From assembly GCA_041653595.1 (NCBI GenBank), contig JBAZFB010000025.1:1-15905 (forward strand): a DNA stretch of 15,905 nucleotides, read 5' to 3'. The DNA is from Candidatus Omnitrophota bacterium. GTDB taxonomy: Bacteria; Omnitrophota; Gorgyraeia; Pluralincolimonadales; Pluralincolimonadaceae. Both the position numbers and the translations under genes were made by a program. Positions 1 through 5,990 of this stretch are shown in pieces. Position 1 is the stretch's first letter. Each line of letters begins with the position of its first letter. Under the pieces are notes generated by a model. The model saw nothing but the letters and a program-made list of their open reading frames with translations. It was not told where the DNA came from and made no database searches.

Positions 1-1
1 G

Positions 2-139
2 ACGGGCGCGATAAGGAAGGTATTTTTTACGACGCCGGCCGAGTTCGACCCGAGGAAATACCTGGGCCCTGCCCGTGACGCAATTAAATTGGTTGTAAAG
101 AGGAAGGTCGGATTGCTGGGCTGCGCGGGGAAGGCCTAA
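2..139 (+). CDS. fba: Class II fructose-bisphosphate aldolase, C-terminal end (partial)
   Basis: The frame is open from the left edge and gives 45 residues before TAA. It contains the segment EFDPRKYLGPARDAI and ends in GCAGKA, which is the characteristic C-terminus of class II (zinc) fructose-bisphosphate aldolases (FDPRKYLGPAR...SAGKA). That enzyme splits fructose-1,6-bisphosphate into dihydroxyacetone phosphate and glyceraldehyde-3-phosphate in the cytoplasm. The catalytic part lies outside the window. The last 28 codons recur at 2961-3044 with identical residues but synonymous base changes, so this gene has either been given a replacement 3' end or sits beside the remnant of a paralogue. 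No terminator follows; the next start codon comes 10 bases after the stop. Family call is fairly sure, based on the C-terminal signature only. Confidence 0.8.
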   Translation, partial: TGAIRKVFFTTPAEFDPRKYLGPARDAIKLVVKRKVGLLGCAGKA

Positions 140-149
140 AGTATAGGCA

Positions 150-1289
150 GTGGCAACGTTAATCTCTTTCTGCTTGACCGCCGCATATGTTTATGTTTTG
201 AGAGAATTCATAAACACGCCGTTAATGATAATATTAGCGGCGTGTTTTTATTTCCTGAACAAGTGGCTTTTCGAATCAAACTTTAATATCATCTCCGCCT
301 TATATTCACATCCGCGAATTCTTCCTGAAATAAGTTCTGACGGAATTCCAACCGATGAAAGGACCGCTCTCGTTCAGACCGTTCTTGCCGGCTCCAAAGA
401 AGAAGTCCAAAACGCATTGCGGCTTCTCGAAGAGTCCTATAGCAATAACGCCGACAAAAATCTCATTGCGATATACCTAAGTGCTGCTCTGGACAGGGAA
501 GTTATAGAAGAAGAGATAAGCATCATAAAGACGCTCCAGTCAAAATACGGCCCTGATAAATTCTACCTGTTCCACCGCAACAATTATTACGGCGAGAACC
601 TCCTTAATTTTATTCTTTCAAACCAAGAAGTGGATACATCTCCTAAAGAAGGGAAGAATACCACCACGGTAACATTAACAAGCAAAGGTAGCGGAAATTT
701 GGATTCGGAATTTTCAGTTCAAGGAGGGGATCCTCCTAACGTAATCGCAAAACTTTCTATAAAAATTCATAAGCCTAATAAAATTATAAATGTGGACTCG
801 GAATCTATGCCAGCTAAAGCCGGATGGGTGGGAAAAGGAAGAATATTTATATATAAAATTAGGGATGTTCAAAATAGAGTCATACCAGACCTGGGTCATT
901 ATGGATTCTATGAGAGATTACATATTGATAAAAATGTTGACGGTTTAGGGGGATACTTTGTTGGAACTGATGAAAAAGATTTAATTAACGAAATCAGAAA
1001 GGATGCGAGGTACTTTCCAGGCTCTCTTATTTCAGACGGAACAATTATGATTCACGATAGAGTATCTTTATTTGTACCAGATACAACAACTATTAAAGAT
1101 CTTGGGCGAAACGCCAAGGCAGAATGGCATAATAGTGTTTATTTAATCGATATTTGTCTTAAAGGAAGTACATATCGATACACTTTTACCCCTGTTTTTA
1201 AAAAAGAAAAGGTTACTGACTTAAAGTTAGGGAGGCAACAATTAAATGATTCAAGTCAAGTTGCATCGGCAAATGACGATATTGACTAA
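150..1289 (+). CDS. Membrane-anchored protein of unknown function
   Basis: This 379-residue protein is not one I recognise. The only plausible start is GTG at 150, since a stop lies in frame at 144-146; GGGGAAGG inside the fba end is a distant ribosome site. The N-terminus has two hydrophobic stretches, about residues 3-17 and 24-38, suggesting one hairpin in the inner membrane. An alpha-helical segment (about 66-135) follows with a HEAT-like look (ALVQTVLAGSKEEVQNAL), then a polar linker near 160-190, then a beta-rich domain to the end. The coding DNA changes character: GC falls from 47% (361-600) to 33% (841-1080), so the two halves may have different origins. It may be co-expressed with the next gene, whose preferred start is 19 bases downstream. 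Confidence 0.6.
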   Translation: MATLISFCLTAAYVYVLREFINTPLMIILAACFYFLNKWLFESNFNIISALYSHPRILPEISSDGIPTDERTALVQTVLAGSKEEVQNALRLLEESYSNNADKNLIAIYLSAALDREVIEEEISIIKTLQSKYGPDKFYLFHRNNYYGENLLNFILSNQEVDTSPKEGKNTTTVTLTSKGSGNLDSEFSVQGGDPPNVIAKLSIKIHKPNKIINVDSESMPAKAGWVGKGRIFIYKIRDVQNRVIPDLGHYGFYERLHIDKNVDGLGGYFVGTDEKDLINEIRKDARYFPGSLISDGTIMIHDRVSLFVPDTTTIKDLGRNAKAEWHNSVYLIDICLKGSTYRYTFTPVFKKEKVTDLKLGRQQLNDSSQVASANDDID

Positions 1290-1290
1290 T

Positions 1291-1296
1291 TATAAT
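1291..1296 (+). promoter_or_regulatory. Possible -10 box (TATAAT)
   Basis: A perfect TATAAT lies 12 bases before the preferred ATG at 1309. No good -35 box is found 16-18 bases upstream, and in AT-rich DNA such a match can arise by chance. If used, the transcript would have a leader of only about 6 bases. Confidence 0.3.
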
Positions 1297-1308
1297 ACTA
1301 ACAAAGTT

Positions 1309-1980
1309 ATGAAGCTATTCTCGATCATCCTATTGGTTGAAATGTGCTTTGTTTTTCAGTGCTACGCTTCTGTGAAAAATATAAAAGTTGGAGTTGGAAT
1401 AGGTGAAAGCACTAGAGCTATCTCTCTAGAAGACGAAAAAAAATCTGACTTGCTTGAAAAGCTATACTATACCGACGAACCTGTCGATCAAGTTATAGAT
1501 AAATTTATGAAGCAATACTATAACCATAGAGAACATGATTTTTTGATTAAAATATGCGTTGAAGAGGTTAAAGAGAGAAGCAGTTATCAAAATAGCGTAA
1601 TCTGCGCCAGGCTTCTAGGTAAATTTAAGGCGAAAGAAGGAATCCAGGCATTAGTGGACAATATTTTAATAGGGCCATTTGATATAGGAATAAACCCTGC
1701 TTTGGAAAAGGTTGAATCGATAAAGATCAATAAAGATGATTTCCCTGCTGCCTATGCGCTTATGCAGATTGGAAAATCCTCTACAAATGCACTCCGGGAA
1801 AAGATTGCTTCACTTAATGGCGAAGAAGAGGAAGATGATGTATATCGGCTTATTTGCCTTAATACTATAAAAAAAATCGAAGGCGATAAAAAAGCCAAAA
1901 TTTTAATTAACAATATGATCGAAAAAGAGAAAAACTTACAAAGGAAACAAAATCTCGAAAAGGCTTTGAAATTATTTTAA
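1309..1980 (+). CDS. Secreted HEAT-repeat-like protein, unknown function
   Basis: The frame extends back to ATG 1246, but ATG 1309 is preferred because it yields a clean signal peptide: MK, a hydrophobic core (LFSIILLVEMCFVF) and a small-residue cleavage zone near CYAS. The longer version would overlap the previous gene by 44 bases and bury that signal. The mature protein, about 200 residues, is charged and helical. Two segments look like HEAT repeats: ICARLLGKFKAKEGIQALVD and AAYALMQIGKSSTNALREKI. HEAT-type arrays usually serve as protein-binding scaffolds, so a periplasmic or lipoprotein-like adaptor role is conceivable; the substrate is unknown. There is no strong ribosome site. Composition is AT-rich and unlike the backbone. 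The repeat assignment is by eye and moderate in confidence. Confidence 0.6.
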   Translation: MKLFSIILLVEMCFVFQCYASVKNIKVGVGIGESTRAISLEDEKKSDLLEKLYYTDEPVDQVIDKFMKQYYNHREHDFLIKICVEEVKERSSYQNSVICARLLGKFKAKEGIQALVDNILIGPFDIGINPALEKVESIKINKDDFPAAYALMQIGKSSTNALREKIASLNGEEEEDDVYRLICLNTIKKIEGDKKAKILINNMIEKEKNLQRKQNLEKALKLF

Positions 1981-1988
1981 TCCAGAGT

Positions 1989-2029
1989 AATTAGGGACAC
2001 ATCCTTAAACCGATAAATTCCTAATTTTT
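1989..2029 (+). terminator. Imperfect inverted repeat, possible weak terminator
   Basis: AATTAGG (1989-1995) pairs with CCTAATT (2020-2026) across a 24-base loop, extendable by one G-T and one A-T pair. T residues follow at 2027-2029. It starts 9 bases after the stop of the secreted HEAT-like gene. The stem is AT-rich, so termination would be weak. The adjacent GGGACACATCC resembles the GTGTCCC motif at 2222, so this may instead be a REP-like relic. Confidence 0.35.
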
Positions 2030-2038
2030 GAAATAATT

Positions 2039-2075
2039 TCCCTCCTTTTTACGTCTTTATAGGGTAAAGGAGGGA
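2039..2075 (+). promoter_or_regulatory. Hairpin that would mask a strong ribosome site
   Basis: TCCCTCCTTT (2039-2048) is a perfect 10-base complement of AAAGGAGGGA (2066-2075), with a 17-base loop. The right arm is a near-ideal Shine-Dalgarno sequence placed 8 bases before ATG 2082. Folding would hide it, as in RNA thermometers or other cis-acting translational switches. What follows (ACTCTTTA) is not a terminator-like T run. The frame it serves is only nine codons long or decayed, so the switch may be a relic. Confidence 0.4.
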
Positions 2076-2141
2076 CTCTTTATGCAGGATCAAACGTCAG
2101 GTCTTAGATAATGGCATTTACCATATCCTAATGATAGAAAA

Positions 2142-2150
2142 TGGTATAAT
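2142..2150 (+). promoter_or_regulatory. Extended -10 promoter candidate
   Basis: TGGTATAAT matches the extended -10 consensus (TGnTATAAT) exactly. The -35 region is poor, which extended -10 promoters tolerate. A start near 2157 would give a transcript covering the ORFs at 2222 and 2570. It overlaps the decayed frame. Confidence 0.4.
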
Positions 2151-2221
2151 AGCTATAAATCCTTGTATGAGGCATTGGTTAAAACCCAAGGCCCTATGAA
2201 GAACTTTTCTAAAATAGCGGA

Positions 2222-2238
2222 GTGTCCCAAAGTGACAC
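2222..2238 (+). repeat. REP-like palindrome GTGTC...GACAC
   Basis: GTGTC (2222-2226) and GACAC (2234-2238) form a 5-base stem with a 7-base loop, followed by GTCCCC. Related sequence occurs at 1994-2005 (GGGACACATCC) and 2940-2951 (AGTGTGTCTCTC). Such GTGTCCC palindromes resemble REP sequences mobilised by IS200-like transposases in trans. No such transposase is present here. Confidence 0.35.
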
Positions 2239-2554
2239 GTCCCCGATCGTTCCACTAGATTTAATTGCGGATATTCTTTTCGAAAATGAGTTGATTTTAA
2301 ACACTAACCAAGAAAAACTATGGAGACAAAAAAATTTATCTGTAAAGGTAAAAGATAATGGTGATTTATACGTCTCTCCAGGGGGGCATTATAATATATA
2401 TTTTGCTCTTGACCAACGAAATAAAATCGTGCAAGATTCGGTTCAGGAATTATGGGTGCATGGTCATAAGATTGAGGATAAATATAGAAGACAGATTAAA
2501 ACCTCCGTTAGCGAAACAAATTTTGGTGAATACGTAAGGGATACAAAAGAATAG
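2222..2554 (+). CDS. Hypothetical protein, possibly 5'-truncated
   Basis: GTG 2222 opens a 110-residue frame, but that start lies inside the REP-like palindrome, has no ribosome site, and encodes palindrome-derived residues (MSQSDTSP) at its N-terminus. The frame is open back to 2213. The original start may have been lost when the repeat inserted. From about residue 12 the protein looks real: DLIADILFENELIL, then a beta-rich centre (LSVKVKDNGDLYVSPGGHYN), then a charged helical tail. There is no signal peptide or membrane segment and I recognise no family. The next gene follows 15 bases downstream with a good ribosome site. Composition is AT-rich like its neighbours. Confidence 0.4.
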   Translation: MSQSDTSPIVPLDLIADILFENELILNTNQEKLWRQKNLSVKVKDNGDLYVSPGGHYNIYFALDQRNKIVQDSVQELWVHGHKIEDKYRRQIKTSVSETNFGEYVRDTKE

Positions 2555-2569
2555 TAAAAAGGAGCTTAA

Positions 2570-2929
2570 ATGAAAAAGATCATAATCATTGGTTGTATGC
2601 TGTTTATTATATTCGTTTTAACTGATATGAATACGCATGCCAAGGTGCAGGATATATACGGAAGGCACGTAGAAACAAAGGTTATAAAAATACTAAAGGT
2701 TTCTGAACCCCCGCAATATTATGAATTAAATAACAAGAAATATACTTTACAATCTTTAGAGGAGTATGTTAAAGAACTGCAGCAAGATGAATCAAGTAAA
2801 ATTATTCTTATCTGGAGAATAGAAATAGAAAGAGTCGAGCCTTATTATATTATTAAAGACCTAATAAAGGTACTAGAATACTTTAAGGGTTCCTCTATAT
2901 CAATATCTCCTGCGGGATTCAAAGAGTAA
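2570..2929 (+). CDS. Small secreted or membrane-anchored protein, unknown
   Basis: This 119-residue product has a typical signal sequence: MKK, a long hydrophobic core (about residues 4-17) and a likely cleavage after THA near residue 24. The start ATG 2570 has a good ribosome site (AAAAAGGAG, about 6 bases upstream). The mature domain has a beta-alpha-beta-alpha-beta look: YELNNKKYTLQSLEEYVKEL, then SSKIILIWRIE, then YYIIKDLIKVLEYF, then SISISPA. That order recalls the periplasmic domain of ExbD/TolR proteins, but the match is by pattern only and the conserved Asp of the membrane helix is absent, so I do not assign it. It is the last gene of the AT-rich island. Confidence 0.6.
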   Translation: MKKIIIIGCMLFIIFVLTDMNTHAKVQDIYGRHVETKVIKILKVSEPPQYYELNNKKYTLQSLEEYVKELQQDESSKIILIWRIEIERVEPYYIIKDLIKVLEYFKGSSISISPAGFKE

Positions 2930-2954
2930 TGAACCAGGAAGTGTGTCTCTCAAC

Positions 2955-3044
2955 AAAGGGAAATATTTGGGCCCGGCGCGCGACGCCATAAAATTGGTAG
3001 TTAAGAGGAAGGTCGGACTGTTGGGCTGCGCAGGGAAGGCCTAG
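2955..3044 (+). pseudogene. Displaced second copy of the fba 3' end
   Basis: In frame this reads KGKYLGPARDAIKLVVKRKV and continues to GCAGKA and TAG. The 27 residues from Lys (2961) to the end are identical to those at 56-136, while 13 of 84 bases differ, all silently (including TAG for TAA). The longest identical block is 15 bases (98-112 against 3003-3017). Upstream of about 2955 the match fades and no start codon or aldolase body exists, so it cannot be a functional gene. Its stop overlaps the lptG stop in the palindrome CTAG, consistent with this being the ancestral end of fba next to lptG. Confidence 0.75.
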
Positions 3045-4132
3045 GTCCGCAATTTCCCGATAAGGTATATGCCGAAGGCCGCGAATCCGACGTTCGCGGC
3101 CCAGGCGGCGACCACAGGTGGAATAAGCCCGCCCTTACCGAGCGCGAGGAACATCGCGTTCACCACGTAGTAGATAATTGATATCGCCAACGCTATCCCT
3201 ATGCTTCCGATCGCCTTGGTCCTCGTCCTCTTCAGCGCGAATGGTATGCCTATGAGCATGATGACAAGGCCGGTGAAGGGCACGGAAAGCTTATAGTACA
3301 TGTCCACGAGCAGTTTCCTCGCCGTTGACTTGCTCTCCAGGTCCAGGATCCGCACGTATTCCTTGAGCTGGCCGTAATTCATGAATTCGGGCTGGGTCTG
3401 CTCCTTCAGCAGGTCTTCGGGTTTTTGGCTGAATTGTATTATCTTCGGCGTCCTGAAGATGGCGGGCTTGCCCAGGACGTTGCCTTCCTTGTCGAACCTG
3501 AAGACATCGCAGGCGATAAACCTCCATTTGCCTCCGGTCCATTCCATGCGCTGGGCCGTTATCTTGCGTTTCAGCACCTGGTTCTTGTCGTGCTCGAGAA
3601 GGACGACGTCATACAGGACCTTGTTCTTGATATCGTATGTCCTCGCGTAAAAAAGCCTCCCGTCCTTCCCGAATATCGTAATATTCTCCATCTGCTGGTT
3701 CCTCTCCCACTTGTATTTCCTGAAATAGAGGTCATCGGTCATTTTCATGGTGACGGATGCCTGCGGGACGAGCTTGTCGTTGATGAGGAATACGCCGAGG
3801 CTTATGGCCAGCCCTATAAGCAGGAGCGGCGCGATTATCCGCAATGTGTCGACCCCGCTTGCCCTTAACGCGATGATCTCGTTATGCCGGTTGAGGTTGC
3901 CCAAGAGGAAGACCATGGCAAGCAGCATCGCGAACGGCACCGTCTGGACTATTACCACCGGGAGCGAGGAGAGGTAATAATTTTTCACCACATCGAAAGG
4001 TATGTCCTGTTTTACGAGGGTATCGATGCGGCTCAGGACATCCGAGACCATGTAGAGGAAGACGAAGACGATGAGGCAATACAATAAAGGCCAGATGAAC
4101 CCCGTTGTTATATACTTGTCTATTATTTTCAT
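3041..4132 (-). CDS. lptG: LPS export permease, LptG-type (YjgP/YjgQ family)
   Basis: This 363-residue inner-membrane protein has the family layout: three N-terminal helices (about 11-33, 52-78, 98-117), a large periplasmic jelly-roll domain, and three C-terminal helices from about residue 280. The hallmark after helix 2, GNLNRHNEIIALRASGVDTL, is the cytoplasmic coupling helix that contacts the LptB ATPase. LptF and LptG together extract lipopolysaccharide from the inner membrane and pass it to the periplasmic Lpt bridge. The ATG overlaps the lptF stop by ATGA, so the two are translationally coupled. Length is normal and the frame intact. F versus G is assigned by gene order and is uncertain. 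Its stop overlaps the fba remnant convergently. Confidence 0.85.
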   Translation of the reverse strand: MKIIDKYITTGFIWPLLYCLIVFVFLYMVSDVLSRIDTLVKQDIPFDVVKNYYLSSLPVVIVQTVPFAMLLAMVFLLGNLNRHNEIIALRASGVDTLRIIAPLLLIGLAISLGVFLINDKLVPQASVTMKMTDDLYFRKYKWERNQQMENITIFGKDGRLFYARTYDIKNKVLYDVVLLEHDKNQVLKRKITAQRMEWTGGKWRFIACDVFRFDKEGNVLGKPAIFRTPKIIQFSQKPEDLLKEQTQPEFMNYGQLKEYVRILDLESKSTARKLLVDMYYKLSVPFTGLVIMLIGIPFALKRTRTKAIGSIGIALAISIIYYVVNAMFLALGKGGLIPPVVAAWAANVGFAAFGIYLIGKLRT

Positions 4133-4470
4133 TGTTCCGCCATCCAGAATATGAGCGCCGGGCCGATGGCGCCGAATATGATATTCGGGAGCCAGATGCC
4201 GAGGCCGGGGAAGACCACGCCCTTTTTAGCCAGGACCTCCCCGAAGATGAGCAGGGTGTAGTATACCAGGATCACCCCGAGGCTTAAGGCGAAACCTATC
4301 AGTTTTTCCCCGCGGCGCGCCATAAGCCCGAGCGGCACGCCTATCAGGATAAGTATAAGAGACGCGAACGAATAGCATATCTTTTTGTGGATCTCTATGC
4401 GGAGCGGCGTGGTGTCGACCGAGTCGGCGCCGAGTTTCTTTATCTCCTGGTTCAGCTCATCTATCGACAT
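4129..4470 (-). CDS. lptF: LptF-type permease, C-terminal part (in the -1 frame)
   Basis: The 113 residues from ATG 4470 contain the last three membrane helices of an LptF/LptG protein (ICYSFASLILILIGVPLG; FALSLGVILVYYTLLIFGEV; WLPNIIFGAIGPALIFW), preceded by the end of the periplasmic domain. It lies in the -1 frame relative to the upstream part, and the junction is a run of eight A. Reading through with one step back gives about 362 residues, matching LptG (363). The ATG lies 2 bases after the upstream TAG, and AAGG sits 5 bases before it, so coupled re-initiation is also possible. It ends in an ATGA overlap with lptG. The piece is not functional alone. Confidence 0.75.
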   Translation of the reverse strand: MSIDELNQEIKKLGADSVDTTPLRIEIHKKICYSFASLILILIGVPLGLMARRGEKLIGFALSLGVILVYYTLLIFGEVLAKKGVVFPGLGIWLPNIIFGAIGPALIFWMAEQ

Positions 4471-4472
4471 AT

Positions 4473-5216
4473 CTACCTTTTTTTTACGTTCAGGTTCCGG
4501 GCCTTGTTAAGGTCGAGGGTCATATAGTAAGTCTTAAAATTCAGCTTATAAAAATTGTTAGGGTCCTGGGGATTGGGCTCGTCGACCGTCCCGTTTATCA
4601 GCTTCATCCGGACCGCGTCCTTCGATTCTATATAATCTATCTCGCCTTTCTGGGCGATTATGGTCCTGGTCGGTTTGCCTTCCTGGGGCTGGTATATCCT
4701 TATATTTGTGAGCTTGTTCTTGTCGATCCCGTAAATGAAGACGATGTAGCCCTTGAAGTCCTTGATGAAAGTGCCGGCGTCCAGGTAAGCGGCCGGGTTC
4801 TTGGTGCCTATCTGGGCGGTCAGTTTCCTCATCTTGTAACGCAGGGACGGGATGACCCAATCGTTGAATTCGTATGATATCAGGCTTATCACCAGGCCGA
4901 GTATCACCAGGGGGAGTACCAGGCGGTATAGGCTTATGCCGCTCGCCCGCATCGCGGTTATCTCGTTATCGGCCGAGAGTCTTCCGAAGGCGAGGAGGGT
5001 GGCCACCAGGATCGATATAGGCGTGGTCCAGGTGGAGACCGACGGCAGCATGTAGAGCAGGAGTTGTATGACCGAGAAAAAATTTACGCCTTTGTTTATG
5101 ATCATGTCGGCCAATTTTATTATGTTGAAGACCACGAAGAAGAAGCTTAAGACTATGAAAGCCGCCAGGAAAGGGCCGATGATCTCTTTTAGCAGGTATC
5201 TTCTTATTATCTTCAT
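4473..5216 (-). CDS. lptF: LptF-type permease, N-terminal part
   Basis: These 247 residues carry helix 1 (about 14-38), helix 2 (about 48-77), the coupling region AFGRLSADNEITAMRASGIS, helix 3 (about 99-116) and most of the periplasmic beta-jelly-roll. The frame stops at TAG 4475-4473 just after VKKR, where a normal protein would go on to three more helices; those lie in the -1 frame immediately downstream. The role would be half of the LptFG lipopolysaccharide exporter. The start ATG directly follows the comF TAG. Protein similarity is strong on both sides of the break, so the gap is recent, programmed, or a homopolymer sequencing error. Confidence 0.8.
   Translation of the reverse strand: MKIIRRYLLKEIIGPFLAAFIVLSFFFVVFNIIKLADMIINKGVNFFSVIQLLLYMLPSVSTWTTPISILVATLLAFGRLSADNEITAMRASGISLYRLVLPLVILGLVISLISYEFNDWVIPSLRYKMRKLTAQIGTKNPAAYLDAGTFIKDFKGYIVFIYGIDKNKLTNIRIYQPQEGKPTRTIIAQKGEIDYIESKDAVRMKLINGTVDEPNPQDPNNFYKLNFKTYYMTLDLNKARNLNVKKR
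4478..4485 (-). promoter_or_regulatory. A8 slippery run at the lptF frame junction
   Basis: On the coding strand the run reads GT-AAAAAAAA-GG-TAG. In the upstream frame this is GTA AAA AAA AGG TAG, which fits the A AAA AAA heptamer of -1 ribosomal frameshifting. A -1 slip, or one extra A in the transcript, gives AAA AAA AAG GTA GAT ATG and joins both lptF parts. Eight A is also a classic site for transcript slippage and for sequencing indels. Confidence 0.55.
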
Positions 5217-5912
5217 CTAGTTCCCGCACGCCAGGGTATAAGCGAGCACTTTTTTGGCGCCGGCGGATTTTATGGTCTTGGCGCATTCGTGGAGGGTGGC
5301 GCCGGTCGTCATGACATCGTCGACGAGAAGGACGGATTTGTCCGCGAAGTCCGCCTCCCTTTTCACGAGGAAGGCGCCCTTGATGTTCCTGAGGCGCTGT
5401 TCCCGGGAAAGGCCGGCCTGCGGGGCGGTATACCTGATCCTCTTAAGCCAGTCCTTCTCGATCTTCTTGTTGAATTTTTTGGCGAGGTGCTCGGCGATCA
5501 GCTCGGACTGGTTGAACTGCCTCTCGCGTAATTTGACGGGATGGAGGGGCACAGGCACTATCATATCTACGGAGCCGAAATTCAGGTTCCTGGCGGCGTA
5601 TTCGACCATGACCGAGCCGAGGACTTTCGAAAGGCGGGTCTTGCCCTCGTATTTGAAGAGGCAGATGCATCTCTTGACGATATCCTCGTAAGAGGCGACG
5701 TGGTAGGCCGCGTCAAAAGCCAGCTCCCTTTCGGCCGTAGCCCAGTGGGGCGAGCCGACGTAGGCCATTATCCTGTCGCTGCACGGCTCACAGAGCGGAG
5801 TGGGCTTTAACTCGCGCGCCCTGCCGCTGCAGACGAGGCAGTCCTGCGGGTAAAGCAGGTTCAGGAATGTCAAGCAGAAATCACCTGTCGATGACAAAAT
5901 CGTCTTTAACAT
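5217..5912 (-). CDS. comF: ComF family phosphoribosyltransferase-like protein
   Basis: This 231-residue protein starts with a four-cysteine zinc ribbon (C25, C28, C41, C44), followed by a type I phosphoribosyltransferase fold. The family signatures VPVPLHPVKLRERQFNQSEL (about 120-139) and the PRPP-loop VLLVDDVMTTGAT (194-206) are both present. ComF proteins are needed for DNA uptake during transformation in several bacteria, probably helping single-stranded DNA entry at the cytoplasmic face of the membrane; the reaction is not settled. It is first in the comF-lptF-lptG run, with the lptF ATG directly after its stop. A TTGACA-N17-TATTTT promoter lies so close that the mRNA should begin at or next to the ATG. 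No ribosome site is visible. Confidence 0.85.
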   Translation of the reverse strand: MLKTILSSTGDFCLTFLNLLYPQDCLVCSGRARELKPTPLCEPCSDRIMAYVGSPHWATAERELAFDAAYHVASYEDIVKRCICLFKYEGKTRLSKVLGSVMVEYAARNLNFGSVDMIVPVPLHPVKLRERQFNQSELIAEHLAKKFNKKIEKDWLKRIRYTAPQAGLSREQRLRNIKGAFLVKREADFADKSVLLVDDVMTTGATLHECAKTIKSAGAKKVLAYTLACGN

Positions 5913-5919
5913 TGGCTAT

Positions 5920-5948
5920 AAAATAGCACAATACCGGCGGGGTGTCAA
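5920..5948 (-). promoter_or_regulatory. Sigma-70 type promoter of comF, apparently leaderless
   Basis: On the minus strand TTGACA (5948-5943) is followed by exactly 17 bases and TATTTT (5925-5920). Only 7 bases separate the -10 box from the comF ATG (5912), so transcription should start about at the A of ATG. The absence of a Shine-Dalgarno sequence agrees with a leaderless message. Confidence 0.6.
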
Positions 5949-5974
5949 CTGCGGCTGTTAATTTCCGGCCGATA

Positions 5975-5983
5975 TGATATAAT
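5975..5983 (+). promoter_or_regulatory. Extended -10 promoter of the glycosidase gene
   Basis: TGATATAAT fits the extended -10 consensus exactly. The -35 region (CTGTTA at 5955-5960, 17 bases upstream) is weak. Seven bases separate the box from ATG 5991, so this transcript too would begin near the start codon. GGAG at 5985-5988 is too close to the ATG for a normal ribosome site. Confidence 0.5.
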
Positions 5984-5990
5984 TGGAGCA

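Larger units (their letters stand above)
2082..2258 (+). pseudogene. Nine-codon ORF continuing as a decayed frame
   Basis: ATG 2082 has a strong Shine-Dalgarno (AAAGGAGG, 8 bases upstream) but stops after nine codons (MQDQTSGLR) at TAA 2109. The same frame then stays open for another 48 codons (WHLPYPNDRKWYNSYK and on) to TAG 2256. Either this is a short leader ORF or the start of a gene broken by a nonsense change and truncated at the REP-like palindrome. I do not recognise the product. The stretch 1981-2221 holds no other gene candidate that I can support. Confidence 0.3.
140..2954. other. AT-rich island bounded by duplicated fba 3' ends
   Basis: This stretch lies between two copies of the fba 3' end. 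By direct count GC is 47% at 361-600 and 33% at 841-1080, against 63% in backbone bases 8701-8760. It holds plus-strand ORFs at 150, 1309, 2222 and 2570, with REP-like palindromes and hairpins between them. No integrase, transposase or tRNA is visible. The arrangement resembles elements that insert into the 3' end of a protein gene and restore its reading frame, but without a recombinase this remains inference. The alternative is a decayed tandem fba duplicate with foreign DNA between the copies. Confidence 0.5.

Noticed and set aside
1246..1308. ATG 1246 as start of the secreted HEAT-like protein
   Set aside because: It overlaps the previous gene by 44 bases and buries the signal peptide that begins exactly at ATG 1309.
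2039..2075. Rho-independent terminator
   Set aside because: The stem is perfect, but no T tract follows on either strand; the masked ribosome site is a better explanation.
2570..2929. ExbD/TolR protein
   Set aside because: Only the order of secondary-structure elements fits; the membrane-helix Asp and family motifs are not visible.
140..2954. Complete integrative element or prophage
   Set aside because: No integrase, transposase, replication or structural gene is seen, and the flanking copies are not identical direct repeats beyond a 15-base block.
3425..3868. 147-residue plus-strand ORF
   Set aside because: It is antisense to lptG, which has full family similarity; arginine/proline/glycine-rich frames opposite GC-rich genes are common shadows.
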